Origin: an uncultured Alphaproteobacteria bacterium
GTDB taxonomy: Bacteria > Pseudomonadota > Alphaproteobacteria > HIMB59 > GCA-002718135
NCBI GenBank assembly: GCA_902619055.1
Contig: CACNCW010000005.1
Coordinates: forward strand, 1 to 34,971
Length of the DNA stretch: 34,971 nucleotides
Reading direction: 5' to 3'
The notes below the pieces were generated by a model that was given only the letters and a program-made list of their open reading frames with translations, ran no database searches and had not been told where the DNA came from. The position numbers were made by a program, and so were the translations under genes. Shown here piece after piece: positions 1-11,529 of the stretch (positions within the stretch are counted from its first letter, which is position 1; each line of letters begins with the position of its first letter).

Positions 1-122
1 AGTACATAAAATGCATTATTAACATTAGGAAATATAATAAAAGAATTTACAGAAATAGAAAAACTTATAATTAAAATAAAATTTAGTTTTATTGAGGAGT
101 TAAGAAATTTGGAAAACTCCAT
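1..122 (-). CDS. mreD: Rod shape-determining protein MreD, N-terminal fragment (cut by window edge)
   Basis: An open frame starts with an ATG at 122-120 whose A is the last base of the mreC stop codon (a TAATG junction). It stays open to the window edge, giving about 40 residues that begin MEFSKFLNSSIKLNFILIIS. The fragment has a short polar start followed by a hydrophobic stretch rich in I, L, F and S, as expected for the first membrane segment of MreD, a small inner-membrane partner of MreC in the elongation machinery. The identification rests mainly on position: mreB-mreC-mreD is the usual order. The fragment itself has no diagnostic motif, so another small membrane protein is possible. 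Confidence 0.65.
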   Translation of the reverse strand, partial: MEFSKFLNSSIKLNFILIISFSISVNSFIIFPNVNNAFYV

Positions 123-943
123 TATTTTGAAGTAACTATTTGAAGATAATCAATATTTTCAAAATCAACAAATGGTAGAACAAAAAATCTATTTTTTTCG
201 ACTTTAGCCACTTTACCAACTAATAAATCTACTGGGAAAATTTGCGCTGTGCCACTCGTCACAACAATATCCCCCAATCTTGGCATTTTATTTTCTTTCA
301 CAAAAGAACTTACTAAATATTTGCCGTCACCATTTCCAGTAAGTAAAGAAAAAATACCATCTGATATGGATTTTACTGAAATAGATAAATTTGGATCAGT
401 TAAAAGTATTACTCTTGATTTATTAGCAGTTGTGTCAATTACCTTCCCAACTAATCCTCGCTCATTGATGGCTGACATATTTTTTTTAATTTTATCTTCA
501 TAACCAGCATTCAAATTTATAAGCTTACTATAAATAGTATCATTTCTGTTAATAAGAGATGCAGTTTTGATTAAAATTAGATTATTATCAGTTGCATTTA
601 ATAATTTTTTTAAAACTTTATTCTCTCTTGAATTTTGTATTGCTAATGTTTGCCATTTTTTTAAACGTATTAATTCTTCTTGAAGAATTTTATTTTCAAA
701 TTTTAAACTTTTAAATTGATTATATTCATCAACAAAATTTGAGAATGCGTTTATAGGAGCTGAAATAAATCTTGTAATTGGAACAACTACAGAGCTTGAA
801 ATATTTTTTATACCATAAATTACATAATAATCAGTTTTTGAAAAAAAGACTAAAAGAAATGAAAGGGAAATAACAGAAATAATTGTAAAATTTTTTAAAA
901 ATCTTGATAATTGAAAAACCTTTATTTGGAATTTAGGTGCCAT
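122..943 (-). CDS. mreC: Rod shape-determining protein MreC
   Basis: MreC links the cytoplasmic MreB filaments to the periplasmic wall-elongation enzymes. The 273-residue product has a short basic N-terminus, one membrane anchor at about residues 17-36, and then a helical, probably coiled-coil stretch around residues 65-100 (FENKILQEELIRLKKWQ). The rest is the periplasmic beta-barrel domain, with family-like stretches such as NERGLVGKVIDT and RLGDIVVTSGTAQIFP. Length is normal for the family. The gene starts 8 bp after mreB and overlaps the next gene by one base, so mreB-mreC-mreD is almost certainly one transcript. No frameshift or odd composition is seen. Confidence 0.93.
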   Translation of the reverse strand: MAPKFQIKVFQLSRFLKNFTIISVISLSFLLVFFSKTDYYVIYGIKNISSSVVVPITRFISAPINAFSNFVDEYNQFKSLKFENKILQEELIRLKKWQTLAIQNSRENKVLKKLLNATDNNLILIKTASLINRNDTIYSKLINLNAGYEDKIKKNMSAINERGLVGKVIDTTANKSRVILLTDPNLSISVKSISDGIFSLLTGNGDGKYLVSSFVKENKMPRLGDIVVTSGTAQIFPVDLLVGKVAKVEKNRFFVLPFVDFENIDYLQIVTSK

Positions 944-951
944 TTTTATTT

Positions 952-1995
<1,044 letters not shown>

Positions 1996-3552
1996 TTAAA
2001 CCCCTTCTATTTTTAAACTTGCTGAATTCTCTTTAATAGATTTAGTTTTTTTAAAGATCAATCTGTTTAATGCATTAATGTATGCTTTTGCAGACGCAAC
2101 AATTATATCAGGATCACTTCCTTTTGCTTGTGATGATAGATTTTCATCTTCAAGTCTGACAGTGACCTCTCCTTGTGCATCAGTGCCTGCCGTAATTGCA
2201 TTTACTTGGTAAAGTTTAAGTTTAAATTCAGTATTAGTAAGTTTTTTAATTGCGTTAAATGTAGCATCAACAGGACCGTTACCATTAATTTTAGTATTTT
2301 CCACTTTATCGTTAATTTCAATCTTTAATTTAGCCTCAGCTTTTTCAACAGATCCAGCATTTACTTCTAGAGATACAAATTTAATGTGTTCATCGTATGA
2401 CGATGTTCTATCTTCAGCTAACGCAATTAAATCCTCTTCAAATATTTCTTTTTTCTTATCGGCTAAATCTTTAAATCTTCCAAATAATTCCATCAAAGCA
2501 TTATCACCTACCTCATAACCAAGTTCTTTCAACTTTTCTGAAAACGCATGTTTTCCAGAATGTTTACCAAGAACTAGTGAAGATTTGTTAAGCCCTATTG
2601 ATTCAGGGGTCATAATTTCATACGTTCCAGCATGTTTGAGCATACCATCTTGATGTATTCCTGCCTCATGAGCAAAAGCATTTGCGCCAACTATCGCTTT
2701 ATTTGGCTGAACTGGAAAACCTGTTATTGATGATACTAATCTAGAAGCTTTCATAATAGACTCTGTTTTAATATCAGTGTGGAAAGGCATTAGATCTTTT
2801 TTTACTTTTAAAGTCATGACAATTTCCTCTAATGAAGAATTTCCTGCTCTTTCACCCATACCATTAATTGTGCACTCAACTTGTCTTGCGCCTTCTTTAA
2901 TAGCGGCGACATTATTTGCTGTTGCTAAACCTAAATCATTATGCGTATGTGTTGAAAGAATTGCTTTATCAATATTTGGAACATTATTTTTAACATTTTT
3001 AAAAATTTTACCAAACTCTTCTGGTAATGTATAACCAACAGTATCAGGGATATTAATAGTTGAAGCACCTGAGTTAATGGCAAGCTCGATACATTTATAT
3101 AAAAATTCTAACTCTGATCTTCCACCATCTTCACAACTCCATTCAATATTATTACAAAGATTTCTTGCGTGAGACACAGTTTTTTGAATAGCTTCTAAAA
3201 CTTCTTCTTCAGTTTTCTTTAATTTATATTTCATATGTAGAGGACTGGTTGCAATAAAAGTATGAATTCTTGGAGACTTAGCATGTTGTACTGCTTCCCA
3301 AGCACGATCGATATCTTTAAAGCTTGCTCTTGCTAAACCAGCAATGGTTGAGTTTTTAACCCGCTTGCTAACTTCAGAAACTGCTTCAAAATCTCCATTA
3401 GAAGCTATCGGAAAACCTGCTTCAATAATATCAACTTTCATTGAATCAAGAACTTCAGCAATTTGAAGTTTTTCATCTAAATTCATTGATGCACCTGGAG
3501 ATTGTTCTCCATCACGAAGAGTTGTATCAAAAATATAAATTTTTTCAGTCAT
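1996..3552 (-). CDS. leuA: 2-isopropylmalate synthase
   Basis: LeuA condenses acetyl-CoA with 2-oxoisovalerate, the first committed step of leucine synthesis. The 518-residue protein opens with the signature DTTLRDGEQSPG (residues 9-20) of the HMGL-like TIM barrel. It has the metal-binding THTHNDLGLA segment and the GMGERAGN loop. The remaining part, from about residue 370, is the C-terminal LeuA allosteric domain that binds leucine for feedback inhibition (MPFHTD lies in the linker region). Length is typical of the long LeuA form. The substrate 2-oxoisovalerate comes from the ilvB-ilvN-ilvC genes just upstream on the same strand (42-bp gap). Downstream it runs into mreB after 3 bp. Confidence 0.96.
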   Translation of the reverse strand: MTEKIYIFDTTLRDGEQSPGASMNLDEKLQIAEVLDSMKVDIIEAGFPIASNGDFEAVSEVSKRVKNSTIAGLARASFKDIDRAWEAVQHAKSPRIHTFIATSPLHMKYKLKKTEEEVLEAIQKTVSHARNLCNNIEWSCEDGGRSELEFLYKCIELAINSGASTINIPDTVGYTLPEEFGKIFKNVKNNVPNIDKAILSTHTHNDLGLATANNVAAIKEGARQVECTINGMGERAGNSSLEEIVMTLKVKKDLMPFHTDIKTESIMKASRLVSSITGFPVQPNKAIVGANAFAHEAGIHQDGMLKHAGTYEIMTPESIGLNKSSLVLGKHSGKHAFSEKLKELGYEVGDNALMELFGRFKDLADKKKEIFEEDLIALAEDRTSSYDEHIKFVSLEVNAGSVEKAEAKLKIEINDKVENTKINGNGPVDATFNAIKKLTNTEFKLKLYQVNAITAGTDAQGEVTVRLEDENLSSQAKGSDPDIIVASAKAYINALNRLIFKKTKSIKENSASLKIEGV

Positions 3553-3559
3553 TTCTTCA

Positions 3560-3565
3560 ATTATA
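3560..3565 (-). promoter_or_regulatory. Candidate -10 element before leuA
   Basis: On the minus strand an exact TATAAT lies 7 bases before the leuA ATG, inside the 42-bp ilvC-leuA gap. If used, it would give a leaderless or nearly leaderless leuA transcript. The matching -35 region (TTTAAT, 16-bp spacer) is poor. Exact TATAAT hexamers are frequent by chance at this base composition, so this is tentative; readthrough from ilvBNC may be enough. Confidence 0.25.
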
Positions 3566-3594
3566 CACTAATCAAAATTTTATTAAACTTTCAT

Positions 3595-5158
<1,564 letters not shown>

Positions 5159-5159
<1 letters not shown>

Positions 5160-6925
5160 TAAACTAAGATTTTTCCTTTTTCGGCAGATTTTTTATCTTG
5201 TTTTTGATCTTTACTTAACATCATTTCATTATGAGCAGATCCACTTTGAATCATTGGAAAGCAATTCTCTTCTTTAGTTACCCAAATATCTGCAATAACT
5301 GTATTTTTTGTTTCTATCATTTGATTTATAACATCATCAAGATCATCAATTGTTTTTGCTCTTAAACCAACAGCTTTGTAACTCTCAGCCAATTTTACAA
5401 AATCAGGTAAACTATCAGTATAACTTTCGGAATATCTTCCACCATGTAAAAGTTCCTGCCATTGTCTTACCATTCCCATGTATTCATTGTTTAAAATAAA
5501 TATTTTTACAGGCAATCTATATTGAACAGCTGTGCTCATTTCTTGGATGTTCATGAGTATTGACGCATCACCTGCTATATCGACAACTAAAGCATCAGGA
5601 TGCCCAACTTGAGCTCCAATAGCAGCAGGAAAACCATATCCCATAGTTCCTAAACCACCTGACGTTAGCCATCTGTTTGGTTCTTCAAATTTATAGAATT
5701 GAGCAGCCCACATTTGATGTTGACCTACTTCAGTTGTAATAAATGTTTTTGTGTTTTTTGTTAACTCATACAGTCTTTGAACCGCATATTGGGGTTTAAT
5801 CTGCTTGCCTTCATTATTGTAGTTTAAACAATCTACTTCTTTCCATTTATTTATTTTATCCCACCAGAATTTTAATGAATCAGTATCTATTTTATATTTT
5901 TTGTCTTTCCAAATCGAAATCATTTGTTCGACAACTTGTTTAACATCACCTATTATTGGAACATCAACATTTATTGTTTTGTTGATATTACTTTCATCAA
6001 TATCAATATGAATTTTCTTTGAGTTAGGTGAGAAAGCATCAAGTCTTCCTGTAACTCTATCATCAAATCTTGCACCGATATTAATCATGACATCACATTC
6101 ATGCATAGCCATATTAGCTTCGTACATTCCATGCATTCCAAGCATGCCAAGAGAGTTTTTATCTGATGAACCTACTACCCCCAGACCCATTAATGTCATT
6201 GTTACTGGTGATCCAACCATATTTATAAATTCTCTAACTAATTTTGAAGCTTTTGGACCAGAATTAATACATCCACCACCAATATAGAAAATTGGTTTTT
6301 TAGCTTTTGCAATTAATTCTACTGCTTCTTCAATTTTATTTTTTTCAAAATCAGGACTTGGTTCAAATAATCTGTGAGAAGGAATAATAATTTTATTTTT
6401 TTCTTCATAAGTTCCTGAAGCAAATTGAACATCTTTAGGTATATCAATTAAAACTGGACCTGGTCTTCCATTTTGAGCGATAGTAAACGCTTCATGAAAT
6501 ACAGGTGATAATTTATTTACATCCTTAACTAAATAATTATGTTTGGTACAAGGTCTTGTTATACCTGTGGTGTCACATTCTTGAAATGCATCACTACCAA
6601 TTAAGTGTTGTGGTACCTGTCCAGTTATACATACGATAGGCACACTATCCATCATAGCATCAGTTAAACCAGTTACAACATTTGTTGCTCCAGGTCCTGA
6701 CGTTACAAGAACTACTCCAGTTTTACCAGTAGACCTAGCATAACCTTCAGCTGCATGTATGGCGCCACCTTCTTGTCTTACTAAAACGTGCTTAATTGAA
6801 TTCTGTTTAAATAAAGTATCGTAAATGGGCAATACTGCACCGCCAGGGTATCCAAATACAACTTCTACACCTTGTTCAGCTAAGCTTTTTAAGACAATTT
6901 CAGCGCCTGTAATTTCATTCTTCAT
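5159..6925 (-). CDS. ilvB: Acetolactate synthase large (catalytic) subunit
   Basis: This thiamine-diphosphate enzyme joins two pyruvates, or pyruvate and 2-oxobutyrate, as the first common step of branched-chain amino acid synthesis. The 588-residue protein has the three expected domains: an N-terminal PYR domain with VVFGYPGGAVLPIYD and the catalytic-glutamate region VRQEGGAIHAAEGYAR, a central Rossmann-like domain with NIGARFDDRVTGR, and a C-terminal PP domain with the ThDP-binding segment GDASILMNIQEMSTA and EYMGMVRQWQELLHGGRYS. It is the first gene of the ilvB-ilvN-ilvC set. The 53-bp gap after the upstream miaA (6926-6978) must hold its promoter if it has its own, but no convincing -35/-10 pair was found there. 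Confidence 0.97.
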
Positions 6926-6978
6926 TGATTTTAGCTCATAGGCTGTGGATAAAATAAAATCAATAAATTAGTTCAATT

Positions 6979-7896
6979 TTACTCTAAATTAATGGATTTT
7001 AAGTCAATTTCGTCGGGAAATTGATTAAATTTTTTAAAAATATTAAGATTTGAAGACTTCCACCAAGTATGTTGTCTTTTTACATAGTTTCTTGTTACTT
7101 GCTGTATTTTAGAAATACATCCCTCAATTGATACTTCATTCTTAAGATAAGATTGGATTTCAGGAACTCCGTGAGCTTTCATTATTGGTAAACTATTATC
7201 ATAATTTAATTTAAGCAAATTTTTGACCTCCTCTATCGCACCGTCTTCTATCATTAAGTGTGTTCTATGATCTACTCTTCTATAATTTTCTTTTCTATCT
7301 GGAAGAAATAATAATATTTTGTAATTTTTTAAATTGATGAAATTTTTATTCTTACTTTTTTTCCAATCACTAAATTTTTTCTTAGTAAAAAAATTTACTT
7401 CCCATATTCTTCTTATTCTTTGAATATCATTAGGTGCAATATTAATCATTGCATCGCTATCAAGATCTCTAACTAAATTAAAAAAATTTTCCTTACCAAT
7501 TTTTAAAATCATTTTATCTGATTCCATTTTTACTTTTTCAGGGATAGATGGAATTGAGACTATTCCATTAATTAAAGATTCAATGTAAAGACCTGTACCC
7601 CCAACTAAAATGGGGGTTATATTTTTATTAATCAAATAATTAATTTTTTTTGATGATTCCTCACACCATTTTTGAACATTAAATCTAACATCACCTTTTA
7701 CAAAACCATAAAGATGATGATTTATTTTTTTTTGATCATTTATTGTTGGTCTAGCAGTTAAGATACTTAATTCATTATAAATTTGCATACTATCAGCATT
7801 TATAATCTCACCATTTAGTTTGTTAGCTAAACTTAAAGCAAATTTTGATTTTCCTGAAGCAGTGGGGCCTAATACAAAATAGATTTGAGTTTTCAA
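6979..7896 (-). CDS. miaA: tRNA dimethylallyltransferase
   Basis: MiaA adds a dimethylallyl group to A37 of tRNAs that read codons starting with U, stabilising codon pairing. The 305-residue product has the P-loop GPTASGKS at residues 10-17, then NADSMQIYNELSILTARPT, and VGGTGLYIESLI further on, all conserved in the family. The C-terminal part has the QVTRNYVKRQHTWW motif. The start overlaps the stop of the upstream protease gene in an ATGA junction, so translation is likely coupled. In many proteobacteria miaA sits near hflK and hflC, and here it is the last gene of that block. Confidence 0.95.
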   Translation of the reverse strand: MKTQIYFVLGPTASGKSKFALSLANKLNGEIINADSMQIYNELSILTARPTINDQKKINHHLYGFVKGDVRFNVQKWCEESSKKINYLINKNITPILVGGTGLYIESLINGIVSIPSIPEKVKMESDKMILKIGKENFFNLVRDLDSDAMINIAPNDIQRIRRIWEVNFFTKKKFSDWKKSKNKNFINLKNYKILLFLPDRKENYRRVDHRTHLMIEDGAIEEVKNLLKLNYDNSLPIMKAHGVPEIQSYLKNEVSIEGCISKIQQVTRNYVKRQHTWWKSSNLNIFKKFNQFPDEIDLKSINLE

Positions 7897-9254
7897 TTAT
7901 TCTTAAATTTAATTGTTACCCAATTTTGCTCATCATCTCTAATTATCTTTAGTAATAATGAGGATCTGCCTGTTTTTTCTAAAGAATTTACTAATTCTTC
8001 AAATGAATTCATATTATTAATAGCCTCTCTATTAACTTCTGTAATTATATCTCCATTTTGCAAACTACTATCAATGTCGTCAATTGAAATTACTTTAACC
8101 CCACTTTCATGATCGTCAATAGTAATTCCTAAAGATTCAATTTTTAAATTTTTTTCAATATTTGTAGTTGTTTTTCTTTCCGTAACTACCTCTCCAGGTA
8201 ATTCTCCTAGTATTACCTCAATACGAATTTTTTTGTTTTTTCTCCAAACTTCTAATATTGCAGTAGAACCTACATCTGACTCTGCAACAACTCTTGGTAG
8301 ATCAGGCATCTTTTTAATTTCTATATTATTAAATTTTAAAATTACATCACCTGGTTCTAATCCAGCAATTTTTGAGGGACCATTAGGATTGACATTAGAT
8401 ATGAATGCACCTTTTTGATCAGGCAATCCAAGACTTTCCGCAAAATCCTTTGTAACAGGTTGAATTTGTACACCTAACCAACCTCTCTTAGTTTTGCCAA
8501 AATCTTTTAATTGTTGTACTATTTTTTTGGCACTGTTGGCAGGTATTGCAAATCCTAAACCAATACTTCCACCTGTTTGCGAAACAATTGCTGTATTAAT
8601 TCCTATTACCTCCCCATCTAAATTAAATAATGGTCCACCAGAATTACCACGATTAATAGATGCATCTGTTTGTAAAAATTTGACATATGGTCCACTACCT
8701 AAATCTCTTGAAATTGCAGATATAATTCCTGCTGTGACAGTTCCACCCAAGCCAAGAGGGTTTCCAATTGCAATTGACCAATCTCCAACTCTCATCTTAT
8801 CTGAGTCTCCCCAATCAACATATGTAAGTTTTTTGTTTTTTGGATCAATTTTCAATACAGCTATATCTGCTTTTGGATCTCTTCCAAGTAATTCAGCTGT
8901 AAACTCTGTTTCATCATTTAGAATAACAGTTATTTCATCAGCTCCTTCAATTACATGATTATTTGTAACAACTATACCATCTGCACTTATTATAAAACCT
9001 GATCCAAGTCCTGTCATTGGTCGTTGTGATCGTCTTTGATCACGATCAAAATATTCTTTAAAAAAATCATCAAAAGGAGATCCCTCTGGAAATTGTGGTA
9101 TTTGATTTTGATTATTATTTTCAACAATAGTAGTTGATGCAATACTTACTACTGCAGGAGATAATTGTTCTACTAAATCAGCAAAACTCTCAGGTACAGC
9201 AAGTAATGGTTTTGAAAATAAAATAGAAATTAAGAATATAAATTTAATTCTCAT
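7893..9254 (-). CDS. degP: Periplasmic Do-like serine protease (DegP/DegQ/MucD type)
   Basis: This is a periplasmic trypsin-fold protease and chaperone that deals with misfolded envelope proteins. The 453-residue precursor starts with a signal peptide (MRIKFIFLISILFSKPLLA, probable cleavage near residue 19-20). The protease domain carries the full catalytic triad: His100 in TNNHVIEG, Asp130 in DPKADIAVLKI, and Ser205 in GNSGGPL. Two PDZ domains follow, at about 245-335 (GAFISNVNPNGPSKIAGLEPGDVIL) and about 365-450 (shorter and more divergent). It begins 5 bp after the DUF2065 gene and overlaps miaA by 4 bp. Whether it works more like DegP, DegQ or DegS cannot be told from sequence; two PDZ domains and a cleavable signal argue against DegS. 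Confidence 0.93.
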   Translation of the reverse strand: MRIKFIFLISILFSKPLLAVPESFADLVEQLSPAVVSIASTTIVENNNQNQIPQFPEGSPFDDFFKEYFDRDQRRSQRPMTGLGSGFIISADGIVVTNNHVIEGADEITVILNDETEFTAELLGRDPKADIAVLKIDPKNKKLTYVDWGDSDKMRVGDWSIAIGNPLGLGGTVTAGIISAISRDLGSGPYVKFLQTDASINRGNSGGPLFNLDGEVIGINTAIVSQTGGSIGLGFAIPANSAKKIVQQLKDFGKTKRGWLGVQIQPVTKDFAESLGLPDQKGAFISNVNPNGPSKIAGLEPGDVILKFNNIEIKKMPDLPRVVAESDVGSTAILEVWRKNKKIRIEVILGELPGEVVTERKTTTNIEKNLKIESLGITIDDHESGVKVISIDDIDSSLQNGDIITEVNREAINNMNSFEELVNSLEKTGRSSLLLKIIRDDEQNWVTIKFKNN

Positions 9255-9259
9255 ATCAA

Positions 9260-9460
9260 TTAATTGTCATAGTATTTGAACATGAAATAAATAAGGCACA
9301 GTCCTAGAAGAGCAAAAAATAAACTGATATTTTTTACAGTTTGTGGATTAATAAGAGATAACATAACTAGATATTTCTTTAAATTGTTCGCTAAGAAAAA
9401 ATAGAGTATGCCTTCAATGATCAGCACTAGACCTATGCATATTAGTAATATTTCAAACAT
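9260..9460 (-). CDS. Small membrane protein, DUF2065 (YjeT-like)
   Basis: The 66-residue product has two hydrophobic segments, about residues 3-24 and 45-62, joined by a short polar loop. The start MFEILLICIGLVLIIEGILYF and the middle NPQTVKNISLFFALLGLCLIY fit the DUF2065 family. In E. coli the member YjeT lies directly after hflK-hflC, and the same position is seen here. The ATG shares one base with the hflC stop (TAATG), and the protease gene follows 5 bp later, so the gene is real despite its size. Its function is unknown; location suggests a role with the HflK-HflC membrane complex, but that is inference. Confidence 0.85.
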   Translation of the reverse strand: MFEILLICIGLVLIIEGILYFFLANNLKKYLVMLSLINPQTVKNISLFFALLGLCLIYFMFKYYDN

Positions 9461-10335
9461 TAATTTTGGATATCTATTTCACCAAAAAATTTTTCACAAA
9501 CTTCCCCAGGAGCAATTACCATCGACATCTCTGTATCTCCAAAAGTATCTTTACAAGCTTGCATTGTTCTTAAAAAATCAAAAAATTCCTCATCACGACT
9601 ATAAGCATCACCTAATATTCTATTTTTAGCAGCATCGCCTTCACCTCTTAGTATTGATGAAGTTCTTTCGGCTTCGGCTAGAATTACTGTTTGTTGTCTA
9701 TCTGCTGATGCAACAATTTCTTTAGAAAGTTCTTCACCTTCTGCTCTTAATAAATTCGCTTCTTTTTCACGTTCAGAACGCATTCTTTGATAAACGTTAT
9801 TTGATACTTGTTCGGTTAAATCTGTTCTTCCAATTCTAATATCTACAATTTTAACTCCAAAAGAATTCTCATTAACCTTAATTTGTTTTTCAATTTCATT
9901 CATAATATTAATACGTTCATCACTCAGTAGTGATGTTAAAGAGTATTGTGCAATTACACCTCTAACCGCCGCATTTATAATTCTTCCAAATCTATCCGAA
10001 AAAGTAGTTTCATTTCTAACTGTTTGATAAAACTTTAGAGGATCAACAATGTTGTATCTAGCAAATGAGTCAACAATAATTCTTTTTTGATCTGAAAGTA
10101 TCATTTCTTCAGGTTGGGGATCGAGATTAAGTAATCTAGAATCTAAAAAAACAGCATCTTGTATAAATGGAATTTTAAATTGAAGACCAGGTTTTGTAAC
10201 AACTTTTCTTGGGTCACCAAATTGAAGCACCAAAGCTTGCTTAGTTTCATTTACAATAAAAAAAGCACCTGTGAAAGTAAGGAAAATAATAAATAAAACT
10301 AAAACTATAAGTAAATTTCTTGCACTAAATCTCAT
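9460..10335 (-). CDS. hflC: HflC, SPFH/band 7 membrane protein (FtsH modulator)
   Basis: HflC and HflK form a large periplasm-facing cage around the membrane protease FtsH and limit its activity. From the chosen start the product is 291 residues and begins MRFSARNLLIVLVLFIIFL, a membrane anchor right at the N-terminus as usual. The band 7 domain follows (ETKQALVLQFGDPRKVVTKPGLQFKIPF), then a helical region rich in E, R and A (RSEREKEANLLRAEGEELSKEI). The longest frame begins 30 bases earlier at 10365, inside hflK. The start at 10335 leaves a 1-bp gap after the hflK stop and matches the family N-terminus, so it was preferred. Confidence 0.94.
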   Translation of the reverse strand: MRFSARNLLIVLVLFIIFLTFTGAFFIVNETKQALVLQFGDPRKVVTKPGLQFKIPFIQDAVFLDSRLLNLDPQPEEMILSDQKRIIVDSFARYNIVDPLKFYQTVRNETTFSDRFGRIINAAVRGVIAQYSLTSLLSDERINIMNEIEKQIKVNENSFGVKIVDIRIGRTDLTEQVSNNVYQRMRSEREKEANLLRAEGEELSKEIVASADRQQTVILAEAERTSSILRGEGDAAKNRILGDAYSRDEEFFDFLRTMQACKDTFGDTEMSMVIAPGEVCEKFFGEIDIQN

Positions 10336-10336
10336 C

Positions 10337-11443
10337 TTAATTATTTCCTGACTTTTTAAGTTCATTCAATGGAAGGTAAGGAACCACACCCTGTCCATTT
10401 CCAGTATCATCTAAAATTATTTTGTTTTTACCTTCTAAAACTTCTCTTAAAGTTTCTAAATAAATTCTTCTTTTAGTTACTTCTTTGGCATCTTTGTAAC
10501 TGTTGTAAACATCTATAAAGTTTTGTGCCACACCTTCTGCTTGTTTAACTACCTGCTCTTTGTATGCTGTAGCAGCTTCAACAAGTTTGGCTGCTTCACC
10601 ACGAGCATTAGGAACAATTCTATTTAAATAAGTGTTTGCTTCGTTAACTAGTCTTTCTTTATCTTGTCTTGCTCTTTGAACTTCATCAAAAGCATCAATA
10701 ACTTGATCTGGCGGATCAACACTTTGGAGCTGTACTGATTGAATCAAAACACCACTTTCGTAGGAATCTAAAACTAGTTGTAATTCATTTCTTACAACTT
10801 GTTCAACTTCTTGACGACCTTCGGTAAGTAAGAATTGAAGATCTCTTTGACCAACAACCTCACGTACAACACTTTCAGACATATCTTTGACGGTAAGTTC
10901 AGGATTTCTGAGCTTGAATAGAAAATTTCCAGCGTCTTTTATTTTGAATAGTACTGTGAATGCAACATCTGCTATGTTTTGATCACCGGTAAGCATTAAA
11001 CTTTCTTCAATTACTTTTCGCTCTGCATTTGAATTTGAGCCAAAACCAAGATCACTTGCGCTTCTAAATCCAACGTTGATTTTTCTAATTACTTCAACTT
11101 TAGGCGTAACGGTTTGACCGATTGGAGTTGGAAAAAAGTAATGTAATCCAGGCTCAGTTGTTTGACCATTCCATCTTCCAAATAAAAGTTCTACACCTTG
11201 CTCATCAGGCTCAACTCTATAAAAACCAGTAGCTAACCATAGTAAAACAGCTACTATTATAAATATTGAAAGGTTACGTCTGCCCCCAAATTTAAAATTG
11301 CCAAACCTATCTTTTGCTTTTCTAATCGAATCTTCGAAATCTCTTCTATTTGGACCATCTCCAGACCCTCCTGAACCCCAAGGATTGTTATTTCCACCTG
11401 AACCCCACGGATTATTGTCGTTGTTATTTTTATTCCAGTTCAT
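10337..11443 (-). CDS. hflK: HflK, SPFH/band 7 membrane protein (FtsH modulator)
   Basis: HflK is the partner of HflC in the complex that controls FtsH. The 368-residue product has the typical low-complexity N-terminal tail rich in Gly, Asn, Trp and Pro with a repeated NPWGSGG unit (about residues 11-27). A single membrane segment follows at about 58-72 (IFIIVAVLLWLATGFY), then the band 7 domain with VEPDEQGVELLFGRW and LHYFFPTPIG. The helical tail includes ANTYLNRIVPNARGEAAKLVEAA. It is the first gene of the hflK-hflC-DUF2065-degP-miaA block and faces away from mrp, so its promoter should lie in the 86-bp gap 11444-11529. Confidence 0.95.
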   Translation of the reverse strand: MNWNKNNNDNNPWGSGGNNNPWGSGGSGDGPNRRDFEDSIRKAKDRFGNFKFGGRRNLSIFIIVAVLLWLATGFYRVEPDEQGVELLFGRWNGQTTEPGLHYFFPTPIGQTVTPKVEVIRKINVGFRSASDLGFGSNSNAERKVIEESLMLTGDQNIADVAFTVLFKIKDAGNFLFKLRNPELTVKDMSESVVREVVGQRDLQFLLTEGRQEVEQVVRNELQLVLDSYESGVLIQSVQLQSVDPPDQVIDAFDEVQRARQDKERLVNEANTYLNRIVPNARGEAAKLVEAATAYKEQVVKQAEGVAQNFIDVYNSYKDAKEVTKRRIYLETLREVLEGKNKIILDDTGNGQGVVPYLPLNELKKSGNN

Positions 11444-11480
11444 ATATTATTGATAATATTGGCTCTATCTACTAACACTA

Positions 11481-11486
11481 ATTATA
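11481..11486 (-). promoter_or_regulatory. Candidate -10 element for hflK
   Basis: On the minus strand an exact TATAAT lies about 37 bases before the hflK ATG, in the divergent hflK-mrp gap. The -35 region 17 bp upstream (CTCAAA) matches only about half of the consensus. The gap also must serve mrp on the plus strand, for which a TTGATA at 11450-11455 could be a -35, but no good partner hexamer is seen. Confidence 0.3.
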
Positions 11487-11529
11487 TTATTTAATAACTA
11501 ATATTTGAGTAAATCTGGAAAAATCAAGT

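Noticed and set aside
8494..8958. Plus-strand open frame of 154 codons inside the degP-type protease gene
   Set aside because: It is the antisense shadow of a gene with an intact catalytic triad and has the Pro/Ser-rich composition of such shadows.
10336..10365. Longer hflC start inside hflK
   Set aside because: The ten extra residues are not family-like, while the ATG at 10335 directly follows the hflK stop.
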